DNA from: Erpobdella octoculata
Taxonomy: Eukaryota; Annelida; Clitellata; Hirudinida; Erpobdellidae
Length of the DNA stretch: 64,000 bases
NCBI GenBank assembly: GCA_963978895.1
Contig: OZ022245.1
Location: 1,460,767 to 1,524,766 of the forward strand
Reading direction: 5' to 3'
Below, in pieces: positions 12,701-24,132 of the stretch (positions within the stretch are counted from its first letter, which is position 1; each line of letters begins with the position of its first letter). The notes below the pieces were generated by a model. That model saw only the letters and a program-made list of their open reading frames with translations. It did no database searches and was not told the origin of the DNA. A program made the translations under genes and the position numbers.

Positions 12701-14634
12701 AGCTCGATGCTAGATTTACCAATAACTGCAGAGTAATAATTTGTGTATCAGTGTTGGTCCAAAGATTAGCTGTTTTCTGTGCCAAAATACAATTAGCGAA
12801 CTCGTGGAATTTTACCCTATTAGTGGTATTGATACAATGTTGATTCCCTCACAGCTGTCTTCATCAAAGTTATTATTTATTACACAAAAATAAAACAAAA
12901 TTATACCCACCCCATTTTGGACATCTTTTTTACAAACTTTTATTTAGGTTACAATCTCTGTTTTTGTGTGTGTCTTTCTCTGTGGTCAAATCTTGCAAGT
13001 GAAATTTAACCAGCATTTTGACTAGCTAGGAAGTTGAAACTTTTAGCATATTTGATGAAAATACATGATTCAATTTAAAAAAAAACCTTTGAACATCTTT
13101 TGCATTTCTAAATTGAATGTATTTGAAATCAAAGTTTGTGTTGAAAAACTTGTTTTTCCTTTACGTTTATTCCGGCAATATGATTAAATCATTCATCTCC
13201 CTTATACCCAGTGGCGCGTGGCGAATCCAGAATTTTCTGGTGGGGGGTTCACTTCAGAAATTTTTTTATATTCTCTTCCAAAAAGCTGATAACCGGTAAG
13301 GGGTAGTTGTAAGTATTTTTCAAAAAAATTGTCAAAGACTTCCAATTTCTCCTCCCAAAAAAGCTGCGGTCGTTTTCCAAAAACAAGGTATTATACCCAA
13401 AGAATTTCAATTGATACTCTGATGGGGGATGCATTTCCCCATCCCTCTCGGCTTGTACCTACGTATTTATATAAATGTAAAAGGTAATGTGTGTGTGAGA
13501 GCATTCGTTTATCACATCCAAGCCGCTGGAGCAATTTTAACAACATTTGGCATGCAGGTAACTTCATTGATGAGAAAATTTTGAAAAATTACAAAAAAAT
13601 CTGTTATTTCTTTGACGTTTCATTGGCAAAAACAAGACAAAACAAAGCACAAAAAACCCGGACAACACCGAGTAACCCTGCCAGTAAGCTATATAATGGC
13701 GGGAAAATTTTGCCCCCCCCTGGAAAATGCTGAATTTACGTCCCTGACTCACCGATTGGAATACAAGAGTTAAATGTGTCCTGCACGTAACCATCGCAAC
13801 ATTTGCATTTCTGGTTCGTGTCTTGTTTTTTCAAAGTTTCACAGAAAATAATCTTGCTACAAGAAATAAACATTTAGTTGTATTTTGTGAAATAATAAAA
13901 TAGAAAATTAAAAAAAAACATTTTGGGTTTTTTTATTACTATTACTCCTTTTGATTCATTATGGCTTTTTATTCTAGTTTTATATTGTAGTTTATAATTT
14001 TTCGGCACGATATGTTTTGAGATGAAGTTGTATTTTATTTCTATTTCTATTGCTATTGTCATTGTTGTTGTCATCTGCTATTGTAATTTTTATTTTTAAT
14101 AAAAAAAATTGTTATAGAGCGCCAAATATTTAAATTTTTAACAAACTCTTAACACGGAAAATAAATAAAAAAAAGTTATTTTTTTCTAGTTCTGATTCTA
14201 CAAAATAATTTAATAAATAGAAGAAATAAACAAACCCGCCATCTATAAAAGTAATAAAACTAGAGTTACAGTTGCAGTCCATGCCAGGACGACAGAATCG
14301 CGTTTCATTTGCATTGTAGGCTATCTGGATTGGTATCTGATTTTTTATATCGTCACATCTTACCCTGTTAAGCGAAGAAATTAATTAAGGCTGTTGTTGA
14401 AAAATTGAGATACATATTTTTTAATTCATTTTTATATTTTATTAAAATATTTTTGTCTTTCCATAAGCATGTTGATTGAAAATAAAAATTTATTGTTTTT
14501 ATTTACCCGGAGTACGGTTGAAGAACGGTCGAGTCCACGAGAGTTAAGTTGCAGATGACAGATGTACCACTTACAGAAATCAAGAAACCAGCACAGATGA
14601 ATTGGAGCAGAAACACTGGAAGTCCTCTAAACAT
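9716..14634 (-). CDS. type I single-pass membrane protein, Cys-rich ectodomain and tyrosine-motif tail; family not recognised
   Basis: Four coding exons in transcription order: 14634-14507, 14364-14236, 13856-13753, 10338-9716. All sites are GT/AG and phases close, giving 327 residues. A likely 5'-UTR intron (14704-14641, GTAAGA...CCAG) ends seven bases before the ATG. Residues 1-23 are a signal peptide (MFRGLPVFLLQFICAGFLIS). Residues 24-125 are a small ectodomain with about 12 Cys, several as close pairs (CNC, CKCC), and N-glycosylation sequons (NLT, NET, NSS). A Pro/Ser/Thr stalk is followed by a Leu/Ile-rich transmembrane helix (about 165-188) and a juxtamembrane CCCLCPGC cluster, possibly palmitoylated. 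The roughly 130-residue acidic tail carries tyrosines in DYEEL (Y241), NVYSEE (Y282) and, at the extreme C-terminus, VYAELG (Y323). This looks like a cell-surface adhesion or signalling protein. I do not recognise the ectodomain, so the function is inferred only from topology. Confidence 0.78.
10384..12010 (+). repeat. composite repeat in intron: GGCCCG-rich part, 155-bp satellite-like units, GTCA microsatellite
   Basis: It begins with ACTAGCAGTGCCCGTAGCGG at the left edge. Next come about two copies of a 100-bp GGCCCGTCCCACYTTGA unit (10440-10760). Then follow about six tandem units with a period near 155 bp (10800-11760), each carrying CAGTTTTTGAGTAGCAGTTA and CCACCCCACATTTGAGGTCC. It ends in (CAGT)n at 11935-11996. 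It looks like one large non-coding transposable element in the last intron of the membrane-protein gene. The class is unresolved. Confidence 0.7.
12401..13746. mobile_element. non-autonomous hAT-type element, 8-bp TSD ACTCACCG
   Basis: The termini are inverted repeats: the left end begins CAGGGACGTAAATT and the right end finishes AATTTACGTCCCTG, followed inside by G-rich/C-rich arms. The flanks are perfect 8-bp direct repeats ACTCACCG (12393-12400 and 13747-13754), which with CAGGG ends fits the hAT superfamily. No transposase ORF is present. The interior contains other degenerate repeat ends (CAGTGGCG near 13210). The insertion is exactly at a splice donor of the host gene. Confidence 0.88.
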
Positions 14635-14746
14635 GTTTTACTGGACAATTAAAAATTATTATTACAGTTATTACATGTGAGAAAAAAAAGTATACTAATC
14701 TTACAAGCCGTTGATGCTGCACCAAAAGCTGAACCCAAAGACGCGA

Positions 14747-14760
14747 GGGGTCAAAGTTCA
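14747..14760 (+). promoter_or_regulatory. DR1-like nuclear-receptor site upstream of the membrane-protein gene
   Basis: GGGGTCAAAGTTCA matches the DR1 arrangement (two AGGTCA-like half-sites with one spacer) bound by HNF4/RXR-type receptors. It lies 113 bp 5' of the ATG of the minus-strand membrane-protein gene, near its predicted first exon. Its function is inferred from the motif only. Confidence 0.35.
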
Positions 14761-14809
14761 GGTGTCTTAGTTATTTGGCTGTTGATCTGTTTATTTATTT
14801 ATTTGTGTT

Positions 14810-15095
14810 TCTTACATAAAACTATTTCAGTCTTAAAACACCTGGTGTAAAGGACTATGAAATATTATAAAAAAATTATTTTTCAGTTTTTTTTATAATA
14901 AAAATTTTTTTTTTAGAACTCCGCCTCGCTGATTGCGAACCAGTCCCAAGCCTGGATAAAGGAGGAGGGACAGTTAAAAGGATCAACCTGTGATCCACAA
15001 CTGAAAGTACTTATGTGCTTCTTACCTACAGCCAATTCAGTCTTAAAACACTTGGTGTAAAGGACTATGAACTATCATAAAAAAAATTAATTATT
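14810..15095 (+). repeat. pair of direct repeats flanking an unrelated segment
   Basis: Two roughly 75-bp segments (14813-14890 and 15013-15088) share TTCAGTCTTAAAACACYTGG, GTAAAGGACTATGAA and a following T/A-rich tail. The 120 bp between them is unrelated. This may be a retroelement or MITE pair. Confidence 0.65.
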
Positions 15096-16890
15096 TTTTA
15101 GTTCCAATCCAATGGCTAAAATAACGCTTGAACTTAGCACGGCGTTATTTTTTTTCAAGAACAGTCGATCAAATTTTTTCAAAGGTATTTAATTTCTAGT
15201 TAATAATTATTTGTAGTTAACTAACCTTTAGATGGATACAAACTTCAGTGATAACTAAAATTTTATATCTCTAATAATTCACGTGACTGACACCAACGGC
15301 GCAGTTAATACTTTTTTGGTCCAACTACTTCTTTTTGTATACTAGGCCAAGGTGGTGCTGGTCTTTTGTTCAGCTGCTGTTGAAAAAGACAGCTGATCCA
15401 ATGAAGCAATGTTTACTTGCTTGTTTGTAAATAAAGCATAACTAAAATCAGGCATGAAGTAGTTATTCTTTTAATAATAATAAAAAAACAGTTATTTGCG
15501 TAAACTGATGAGCTGAAACTTTAACCTAAATAAAGTAATAGTTTTTGAGAATACTAAAAATTTAATTGCTAGCGCCTGTAAAGCTAAAAATATATACTAA
15601 AAATGAGCTATTTAAATTTGATAACAACTTTTATTGCTGTAAAATAACTTTAAAATTGCAGTAAATTAACATTACAGCCCATTACAATGCAATGCAAGAA
15701 AATGTCTGAGTAAAAACAGGCAACTGTTACATAATAAGCCCATATTTTTGTATTCGAAATATTTTTTTCAAAACTTTCTCGCCGTTATGAATCACTGTCT
15801 ATTGTTGCACTCTGGCACTTCTTCATTTTCTCTGAGCAGCCTAACGAGCGAGCGTCCCAGTAAAATCGTTTAAAATAAAATAATCGTGACTACCTCTAAA
15901 AGGATTATAGCTACTCTCCCTTTTCTCTCCCTCGTGTCCCATTCCAACCCAACCCAAAACCTTTCAGAACCGAGCCCTGCGATGACTCGTTCTCTTCTTT
16001 GCACTTAACTGATTTTTATGGTTATAGTGATTATAACATTTTGGTCGGTCCCAATTAGATGTCCACTGTTGGATGAAGCGATGAAGGGCAACTTTGAAAA
16101 AGTCAAAACTTTGGTTTTTTTTCTTTCGTCTATTAAGTAGCTCTGCTTTAAGTTGCTGTTTCAGACTTGAACATGTCAAACACAACTTGAACAGTTTCTG
16201 AGCAACAGTTTTGTACCTACTGATCGACTGTCTATGACAATCGACCTTTCCAAGAGACAATTATATTTGGCCATAGCCTATATCGAACTAGTTTCTAAAA
16301 ATAAATATAAAAAATATCTTAGAATTATTTGGATTTACTACTTTGAAGCAATTAATTCGGTACTTACGGAAAATTATTTGTATGTTAAATAAATAAACCA
16401 AAGTACAATTTTTCTTCCAAGAATAAAAAATTGATAAGCTTGTGTAAAACTGAACTCTGAACATGCTTAAATACCTGGTTTGAGTGCCATTGTTTTTTCT
16501 TTTAGTAGCCACCTGGATTTTTCTCGTTCTATGTCAGTTACTACTGTATGTAGCTCTGTGGCTCGCTTCTTCGGTTTATAGGCACACAACTCACTCTAGG
16601 ACCAATATGTTTTCACAGGCATAAAATCCCTAGGTTTGGCACAATAACTTCAACTCGGCACTTTCTGACTTCGGCTGGGTTTGTTTTTGATGACCCTAAT
16701 ATCAAAACCCAGCTCAGCCCACGGGAGGCCCGACCCTGCAGAGTTTTACTGTGGACCTCCATGTTTTAAGTTTTAGTAGTTTTGTGGTCTTTTTTTAAAT
16801 TGAGAGTTGAATAAATAACAAAACAAATAAAATAAAAGTTTCAATTAAATAAAAATAAGTCTGTTTATGTTATTCTATAAAAATATTTTT

Positions 16891-17271
16891 TCAGTTTACG
16901 TATGTCTGTGCGTCTTTTTTCGGTCTTAGTCTGCCCAACTCGCTGGCATGACTCCGTTGGATTTTCAATAATTCCATCTGTCCATGATCTCTTTCTCTGC
17001 AATATCTGTCTGACCGTTTTAGACACGGGCCTAGAATAAACCATTTTTTCACGTGGCCAGTTTTTCTGGCATGGCCTGTTCTTGTTTTTGAAGCATCTGC
17101 AGTTTGTTTCACTCGTATCATGTATTCATTTGGCCACACTTTCTCTTGTGGCGTTTTGGCGGCTTCCCGTATCAGCTTCCGATCCGTGAAATCTCTGAAA
17201 GCAAGGTCGCTAATGATGTCGACAAAACTAAAGCTACGTGCATAATTTATGTGACTACTGGTTGCATGCAA
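16891..17271 (-). other. unrecognised ORF, possible relic exon
   Basis: An open frame of 126 codons whose middle reads unlike repeat translation (TDRKLIREAAKTPQEKVWP, KQTADASKTRTGHARK) and is rich in Lys/Arg. I see no partner exon, no clear splice context and no recognisable domain. It could be a retroelement fragment or chance. Confidence 0.2.
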
Positions 17272-18559
17272 CCGCTCTCAAATAGCATAATTCATATTTT
17301 TCTGCATATATATATATATTGCATAGAGGTTCAAGCAAGACCGAAAAAGTATAAGACAGCCAACGCGGTTTACGTTAGATAAACCGCTGATAAAAATGAA
17401 CCAGATTGATTATTTTATCATTTTAAATAAAGAGCAAGTGATTTAAAAATTAAAAATTAATTGATTTGTTGCAAAACATTATATTGGCGTGACGTCAAAT
17501 GAATTGGGCATACATCTAATAATTTGTTTTTAATTTTCTTCAAAGCAACTTTTTAACTCTTTATTATAGATTTGACAGTAATTTTGCGAAAAATAATAAT
17601 TTGATGGAAATGACTTTAGTTACTTAAACAGTCTATCGCTGCGACTAAAGGGCTACTGCTTTCTCTTACCTGTTTATGTGCAGCAGTGACTAATGTTTAT
17701 AGCATTTCAGACCAGTATTAGTCAGAGGTTGAAAATATGTTCTATTCATTCTTTGCGAAGCTGTGACAAAACAAAATTCAAGCAAATTGCAAGCGAACAC
17801 CGAAAAACAATCATAGTTTCAATTTTGTCAGTATGCAAATGTGATATATTAGTTTAAAAATAACAGTAATGAAATGCAACACAGTCTTCACACGATAAGC
17901 CAGACAGTCGCACATTTAGTGAAGTAAAAAATTATTTGCTTTCAAATCCTGTAGAAGATTACCAAGATTCACTTATTTTCTAGAAAAAATTTCATTTCCT
18001 AATCTTGAAATTATAGCAAATTAACATTTAACTCAAAGTGTATCATAGAAGAAAAAATTTATTTAGTTGGGGGGGGGACTATTCCTGGGTGAAAAACGTC
18101 CCTACTTGCCACCACGCAGAGCTAAATTGGTTGTCCGACACAATTAATTTTGTCACTCAGAAAAATAAAATTTTAAACTTTTTTTTATAATTTTATAATT
18201 GGAATATATTGTAATTTGTTTTCTTTAAATTTCAAGATTACTTGTTAGAGCAAAATCAATCCTAGACATTTAGTAGCTAATCGTTCATTTTACTCGAGTA
18301 TATACGGTTAGTAGAAAAAAATTATTTGAAGTGTTCTGTGTGGTCGTCAACTTCCTGGAGCAGATGGAAATCAGAACTTTCTGCCACAAAGGAGCTATCA
18401 CAGTGTGTGGCAGAAACTTTTATGACTTCGTAGTCATTTTCATTTCACTTATAGCTACTAGTTATGTATTTATTTCCCTTAAATTTAAATTTAATAATAC
18501 AAATAACATTTTTTTATAATTATTAAAAAAATACATTCGTGCAAAAATTTTGTCTTTTT

Positions 18560-18780
18560 ACCAATGCTTTTATTAACTCGTCGGCTCTGTTTCTCTGTCT
18601 GTTTCTCTGTCTGTTTCTCTGTCTGTTTCTCTGTCTGTTTCTCTGTCTGTTTCTCTGTCTGTTTCAAATCTTGCAATCAATATTTGAGTCACTTCCTGAT
18701 GATAGATTTTTTTCAAATTTTGCATACATGCTCAAGATAGAAGACAATGCAATATTCAATTATTAGTTTTACAATAAGTC
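18560..18780 (+). repeat. dispersed repeat family with 12-bp TGTTTCTCTGTC expansion, copy A
   Basis: Core order: AATGCTTTTATTAACTCGTC, (TGTTTCTCTGTC)n, CAAATCTTGCAATCAATWTT, GAGTCACTTCCTGATGATAG, then an A/T tail. Further copies lie at 19037-19220, 50304-50475 and 51419-51592. The 12-bp unit number varies between copies (about six here). The translation QTEKQTEK is an artefact. Confidence 0.85.
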
Positions 18781-19036
18781 AATTTATTGAGTTAATTTTC
18801 TTGAGGATTTTATCGAGAGGTTTCTTGAGGGTTTTCTTGAGGGTTTTCTTGGGGGTTTTCTTGAAGGTTTTCTTGAGGGTTTTCTTGACCACAAAACGCT
18901 AACCGACTGGCAGACTATTTTACCAAGTTAACACGAACCACACTCACTGACCGCGATTCTCAAGCGTGTACGAAATTTTCATGAAAATAGTTGAGATATT
19001 TAAATTCGATGCTTTTTGATGATATTTTTATTATTA

Positions 19037-19220
19037 TTACCAATGCTTTTATTAACTCGTCGTCTCTGTTTCTCTGTCTGTCTGTTTGTTTCTCTGTCTG
19101 TTTCAAATCTTGCAATCAATTTTTGAGTCACTTCCTGATGATAGATTTTTTTCAAATTTTGCATACATGCTTAAAATAGAAGACAATGCAATATTCAATT
19201 ATTAGTTTTACAATAAGTCA
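19037..19220 (+). repeat. dispersed repeat family, copy B
   Basis: Same family as 18560-18780 but with only about two 12-bp units. The flanks beyond the A/T tail continue to match the 51.8 kb copy (AAAAATTGATTGCAAAATTTG), so the true element is longer than the core. Confidence 0.8.
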
Positions 19221-20583
19221 ATAAATTTAGATAATTTTAATTAATTTCGATATTTTGATATAATTAAGATATTTCGACTTTAACATAAAATAAAAGAGTA
19301 ATATAATAAAAAATTGATTGCAAAATTTGTGTTTTAATTACATATAAAAGCATTGGTTTTAAAAATTCGTTTTTAATTTACTTGTTTCTATTAAAAATTC
19401 AATTTAAAAAAAAATCACAAAACCACACGAAAATCATTTGTCTGTGAAATAAAAACTTTTATTTTTTACGCTTCAAGCAATAATTTGGCAATGAAATCTA
19501 TAACAGTACCAGAATAATGTATTTTAAATGATTTGTTTTATTTACTTTCAATTTGAGTAAATTTAACAAACAATACCAAGAAGAAGACAATGAGAAAAGT
19601 GCAGATGAAATACTTTCAATAAAGAAACAGGCTGCAATTAATTTTATGCTTCCAAGGAAACTCTCATTAATATGGATTTAGCCTTTTCGTGCATGTAAAA
19701 AAAAAATTAATTGGTTTTTTTAATTATTTCAGCTAGCATCATATCTTTCTTTTAAAGCTGATAGCGTGAATAGTCTTCTGGCATTTCCTGTGGTAGCTAA
19801 AGCGTTTAAGAATTCTCAGCTCGGCTGCTGGACAGATGCAAGATGGCCGATGAAACAATTGATATGCCGATTTTTCTGCGGTCAAGCTCGAAGTCCCAAA
19901 CTAATTTCAGCTCAGAAGTTATCGTTATAAGATTGATATGGTAGAGTTTATTTAAAAATAAAAATTTAATATGCAGTTTTGTTGGAAATAAAATTTCAAA
20001 CAATGACTCATCTCATTCTACTCTTTGATCATGTTATTAGTTAATTGAAAAAACCAAAAGTGCCGAAATCAGAATTTAAAAAAAGTTAAGAAATATTTAG
20101 AAAAGTTTTTACATTTTTTTAGTTTAGTTATAAATTTGTCTAAATTAGTTGCCACCAAAAGTTTAACTAAAGTTTTTTAGTTAAAAGTTAACAAAAGTTT
20201 AACTGAAAAAAAAATAGTCTGTGCCCATCTCTGGCAGTAAACTTGACGGGATCGTTTTAATATTTCAACCTCCTACCCTCCCCCTTCCGAACATATTTTT
20301 TTTTTTCAAATACTCTTGGATTTTATTGTGATTATTTGCAGTTTGGTTTTGTTTTGTCTGGACACCTAGCGAACGTTTTATGAAATGATCTCAGTATATA
20401 AACACGAATACAATCCGGTCGAGAAAGCTTGTCTGTAAAAAATTTTTGATTATGCACATTATGAGCAATATAAACGTTGTTTGTTTCAATTGAATAAACA
20501 TTTAAATCAATCGATTAATACTCAGTCACCATTGATGAATCGAATAAACATCCGAATGAATCGATTAATATTCAGTCACTACA

Positions 20584-21138
20584 TCACCCGAGATCGCCAC
20601 GGATCATTAGCCTTTTGCCGAGGTCACCTCTCAGCATTGGTCTCTTCTTTGCTTGCTCTTTCTCTCTCCAGATATCCCAGTCAATTTTTCCTCTTTTGCC
20701 CAAATCGCCTCTCAGCATTCTCCGCTTTCTTTGCTCGGTCTTAGGAAAATTCAGAGAACTCTGGAAGTAGTTGTCATGGGGCACGGAATCAGCGTCGCTG
20801 TTGTCGTTGTGGAAGTGGAGCGGCCATCTTTTGCCGAGATCGCCGCGCAGAAGTCTTCTCTTTTCGAAGCGATCGTCGTCTGCGACTTCGGCAGTTTCGC
20901 TGAGATCGTTCTCTTTGTCGAAGAAACTTCTGTAATCAGAAGCCGCCCAGCTGCCTGACGTCTGATCGCTTTCCAGAAGCTCCGGCGCCGCCGCTCGTAA
21001 GGCTTTGTCGAAGCCGCCTTGGTAGGGTTTCGTGTCCGAGTAGCCGCCGCCGACGCTGTGGTCGTAGCCGAGTGTGGTGCTTGTCGCCAGCGTCAGAAAG
21101 AAGATGCACAGGAGTGTTAGTTTCATAGGGAACGTCAT
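20584..21138 (-). CDS. neuropeptide precursor with four RGDL-amide peptides
   Basis: A secreted prohormone of 184 residues in one uninterrupted reading frame. The first Met is at 21138; Met5 (21126) begins an ideal signal peptide (MKLTLLCIFFLTLATSTTLG). The propart is acidic. Four peptide cores share the consensus x-[LM]-[LI]-R-G-D-L-G. RLLRGDLG (95-102), RMLRGDLG (140-147) and PMLRGDLG (167-174) are each bounded by dibasic KR/KKR sites. LMIRGDLG (177-184) follows KR and ends at the stop codon. The Gly before KR or the stop is the standard amide donor, predicting mature heptapeptides ending RGDL-amide. Spacers are Asp/Glu-rich, as usual for prohormones. Subtilisin-type convertase cleavage and PHM amidation are family knowledge; the mature products are inference. 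I do not recognise the peptide family. PMLRGDL-amide faintly recalls molluscan myomodulins (PMSMLRL-amide) but lacks their core. Confidence 0.87.
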   Translation of the reverse strand: MTFPMKLTLLCIFFLTLATSTTLGYDHSVGGGYSDTKPYQGGFDKALRAAAPELLESDQTSGSWAASDYRSFFDKENDLSETAEVADDDRFEKRRLLRGDLGKRWPLHFHNDNSDADSVPHDNYFQSSLNFPKTEQRKRRMLRGDLGKRGKIDWDIWREKEQAKKRPMLRGDLGKRLMIRGDLG

Positions 21139-21177
21139 TGCATGTGAAAAGATTCTTGTTAGCCTTGGCCTTTGAGA

Positions 21178-21185
21178 TAAATATA
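21178..21185 (-). promoter_or_regulatory. possible TATA box of the neuropeptide gene
   Basis: Minus-strand TATATTTA lies about 40 bp before the first ATG. If used, transcription would start about 10-15 bases before the ATG, giving a very short leader. An upstream non-coding exon is equally possible. Confidence 0.25.
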
Positions 21186-23817
21186 TTGTAGAATTAGATC
21201 GAAAATTTAACTATTTTTAATTTAATATTTAAACGAATATCTGCAAAACATGCAAAACGATATTAAATTAAGTTAATTTAAGTTTATACATCACATAACT
21301 TCAGTTTAAATTAACTTATTTTATTAAAATTTCTTTTTTTTTGTCAAAGCTACATTTTTCTAAAATATAGACTGGTTTTAGTATACATTTTAGCACAAAT
21401 TCTAATTAAAACAGTTGTTTAAGTTTGTTTTTAATCGTTCTGGCATCCACTGTTTTTCAAGGCAATTGTCAATAAGAAGGACAAAACATTTTTTTTTTAG
21501 TATGATAGGTTTGACCGGGAAACGTTTCTATACATTCCTTCACCTTCTTATCTTTCTTTTTTTCTTCCTACTTTGTTCCTCTCGCTCTTTCTTTTTTTCA
21601 GTTTCCCTTTTTTATCTGTTATATTTTTTTTTCTGACTCTATTTCTTTCGCTTCTTTTTTGTTTGGTTTTTCCCAGCATGACAGCGCCAACCTCTCCAGT
21701 CTTCTTCTTTATACGATATAACCTACCGGACAAAAGATGACCGGCCGCCACTGATTTATAAGATCCGTGATGAAACCAAATGAATTTAATTTAATTTTTT
21801 CTTTGAAACAAACATTTGCACACACACACCCACACACACACGCACACCTTTCTTCCTCTATTCCCGATCCCGCGGGCGGGGACACCACTAAATCCCTTAA
21901 GGATATACGGCACCGTCGGATGGCTCCACAAAGCGTCACTTCCTTTTCTTTCTTGCGCCGGGAAAACTTCCATCAGAAAAGAGAGAGAGAATAAAGTTAA
22001 TTCAATTAATCAATCAGTAGGGGATGTTCAGTCTCCCAACGCCTCCATAAAGCAGTGTCTTTTTGTGCGGTTTTTTTCCCTAGCAGAACTCATAAGCGAA
22101 ATCTTTAATATCATTTATTCTTTTATTAATTTTGTTTGTTCTACATTCTAAATATTTAAAAATATCTAACAAATAACAAAAAATAAAACCAGGATTGGCA
22201 TTTTTAATAACCGAAACTTTTTTTTATATCGAATCGGACAGACGATGATCCGATAGCAGCAGGAGCCGCTCAACAATGGATGAATTATTATTTCATGAAA
22301 AGAAATCTCTCTGTTTCAATTACAGCCGGAGAGCGAGCGTTGCCAGAAATTGAATTTAGCCGCTCCAGAAGCGAGCTTCGCGTTTATTTTTAATAAGCCA
22401 AAGCGTAGATTTTAAGTCCAACTCAACTGGACGACACGAGGCGTCAAAATTTATTTATCTTTTTTTTACTGTTCTGAACAATTTCGTTGAAAGTTTCAAA
22501 ATTCACTAAATTATTCGAAAGGTTTTTTTTCTCGCTCGGAGAAAGCATAAAACAGTTTACAGATCTGTAGAAGTGTTAACGGGTTTCTTCATCGCAGCCG
22601 ATTTGTTTGGTTAGATTTAAATTAAGTTGAAAATTGTTTAACAAGTTTGCTACGGTGGCGGTGGTGCGGCGGCGGTCAAGGGGTCAGTGATACCCTGTGT
22701 ATGTTTGACGTCAGCAAGGGAATCATTTAAAAAAAACAGTGCAAAAAAGGGACTTATTATGAGTTGTTTAAAAAAAAAATTCTGCTAAATAGCTGGATGA
22801 ATTCAGTGATCAAGACTTCGCAATGCTGAAATTCTTAAACCTTAAAAACTTGGTTAAAATAATCATAATAATAAATATTTTATCAAATAAATCATTTAAA
22901 AAAAAATCATCGGCATTACTAAGGGTGGTTATCGAGTTTTGTGGAGGAAAGGTTTACTAGGTCCAAGGGGTAAGTCATAAAAGGTGGTGACACCATTAGT
23001 TACCCCACTGTACCAAAAAATTGACTTTTATGGAAGCTTCCTACAACTTTCAGTGGCACTGATTTTTTCGTGCCTCCCAGAGAACTATATAGCAAATAGC
23101 GAGATACTAATTACTGATTAGCGACCGCCTCACATAATGAACACTCTGCGTAACTTATAACTCCATATTGTTACGTTGAGGATGGTGGCTTAGCCAACTC
23201 GCGTGGCGACTACCGTACCGGCCTTAGCGCTTTTAAAAACAGTTTTTTTAAACTTCCTTTTATATTTTTAAATTATGCAAATCGATTTCTAAAAACAATA
23301 ATAGCATTGTTTATAGTAATACTTTAGTCAACATTTTAATAAGTTTTTGTCATAGTTATGATTACTTAAAAGTTCATTTAGACTAATTGACTCAAGCGCT
23401 ACCTAGTGAATAATTTTAATAGCGTTACAAATTAAATTTTTAAATTATTTGAAATTATAATTAAATTGCTTCGGAAACTATTGAATATTGTTTTGGCAGG
23501 TGGTTAAGGTCTACGCTAAAAGTTTCAAAGTCCTAAATTGTCTAAAAGTTGGTAAAAAATCTACTCAACAAATTTACTAGAGACAGAGAAGTCAAATTAA
23601 ATAGAAGTGTGTAAAAATAGCGTTTAGCAAGAGTGCTTTACAGAAAATGTAAAGGCATGATTAGCAGTAGAAGATGTTAAACCTAACTTATGGTGGTTAG
23701 GAAAATTCTACTCTTCAACCATCCGGTTATAAAAACTAATAAACAAAATGAACAACACGAACAACTAGACCAAAAGGTTGGGAGTAGTTGTTAGAAGTTA
23801 TTTGAATAAGGAACGTT

Positions 23818-23970
23818 ATCGTCGTCATCATCATATCCACCATCGTCATCATCATCGTCGTCATCATCATGTCCACCATCGTCATCATCATCGTCGTCGT
23901 CATCATGTCCACCATCGTCATCATCATCGTCGTCGTCATCATATCCACCATCGTCATCGCCATCATCGCA
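23818..23970 (+). repeat. 36-bp minisatellite of CATC/GTC motifs
   Basis: Four copies of a unit containing CCACCATCGTCATCATCATC and GTCGTCATCATC. Units are separated by CATGTCCACC or CATATCCACC. Both-strand ORFs (His/Arg or Met/Asp-rich) are repeat artefacts. Confidence 0.9.
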
Positions 23971-24132
23971 GATCCCTTTACGTAACTTTTATTTAAAGAA
24001 AAAATTAAAAAGGTTAAAAAGAAAAAATTGTTTTTTTTATCATTACAACCCTTATATTAACTTGCAATTTTGTTTGTTGTTTGCCTTTTTTGTTTGTTTG
24101 TTTGTTTGTTATTTCAGTGTTGCTTTTGAAAA

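Larger units (their letters stand above)
15100..20580. other. intergenic region, no supported gene
   Basis: Mostly AT-rich. It holds a GGCCCG-family fragment near 16660-16745 and an unexplained ORF at 16891-17271 (-). It also holds the second copy of the 8541 repeat (18331-18440), two copies of a TCTCTGTCTGTT repeat family (18560-18780, 19037-19220) and 15-bp TTTTCTTGAGGG repeats (18800-18890). A minus ORF at 15964-16260 is basic and unrecognised; I do not call it a gene. Confidence 0.55.
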
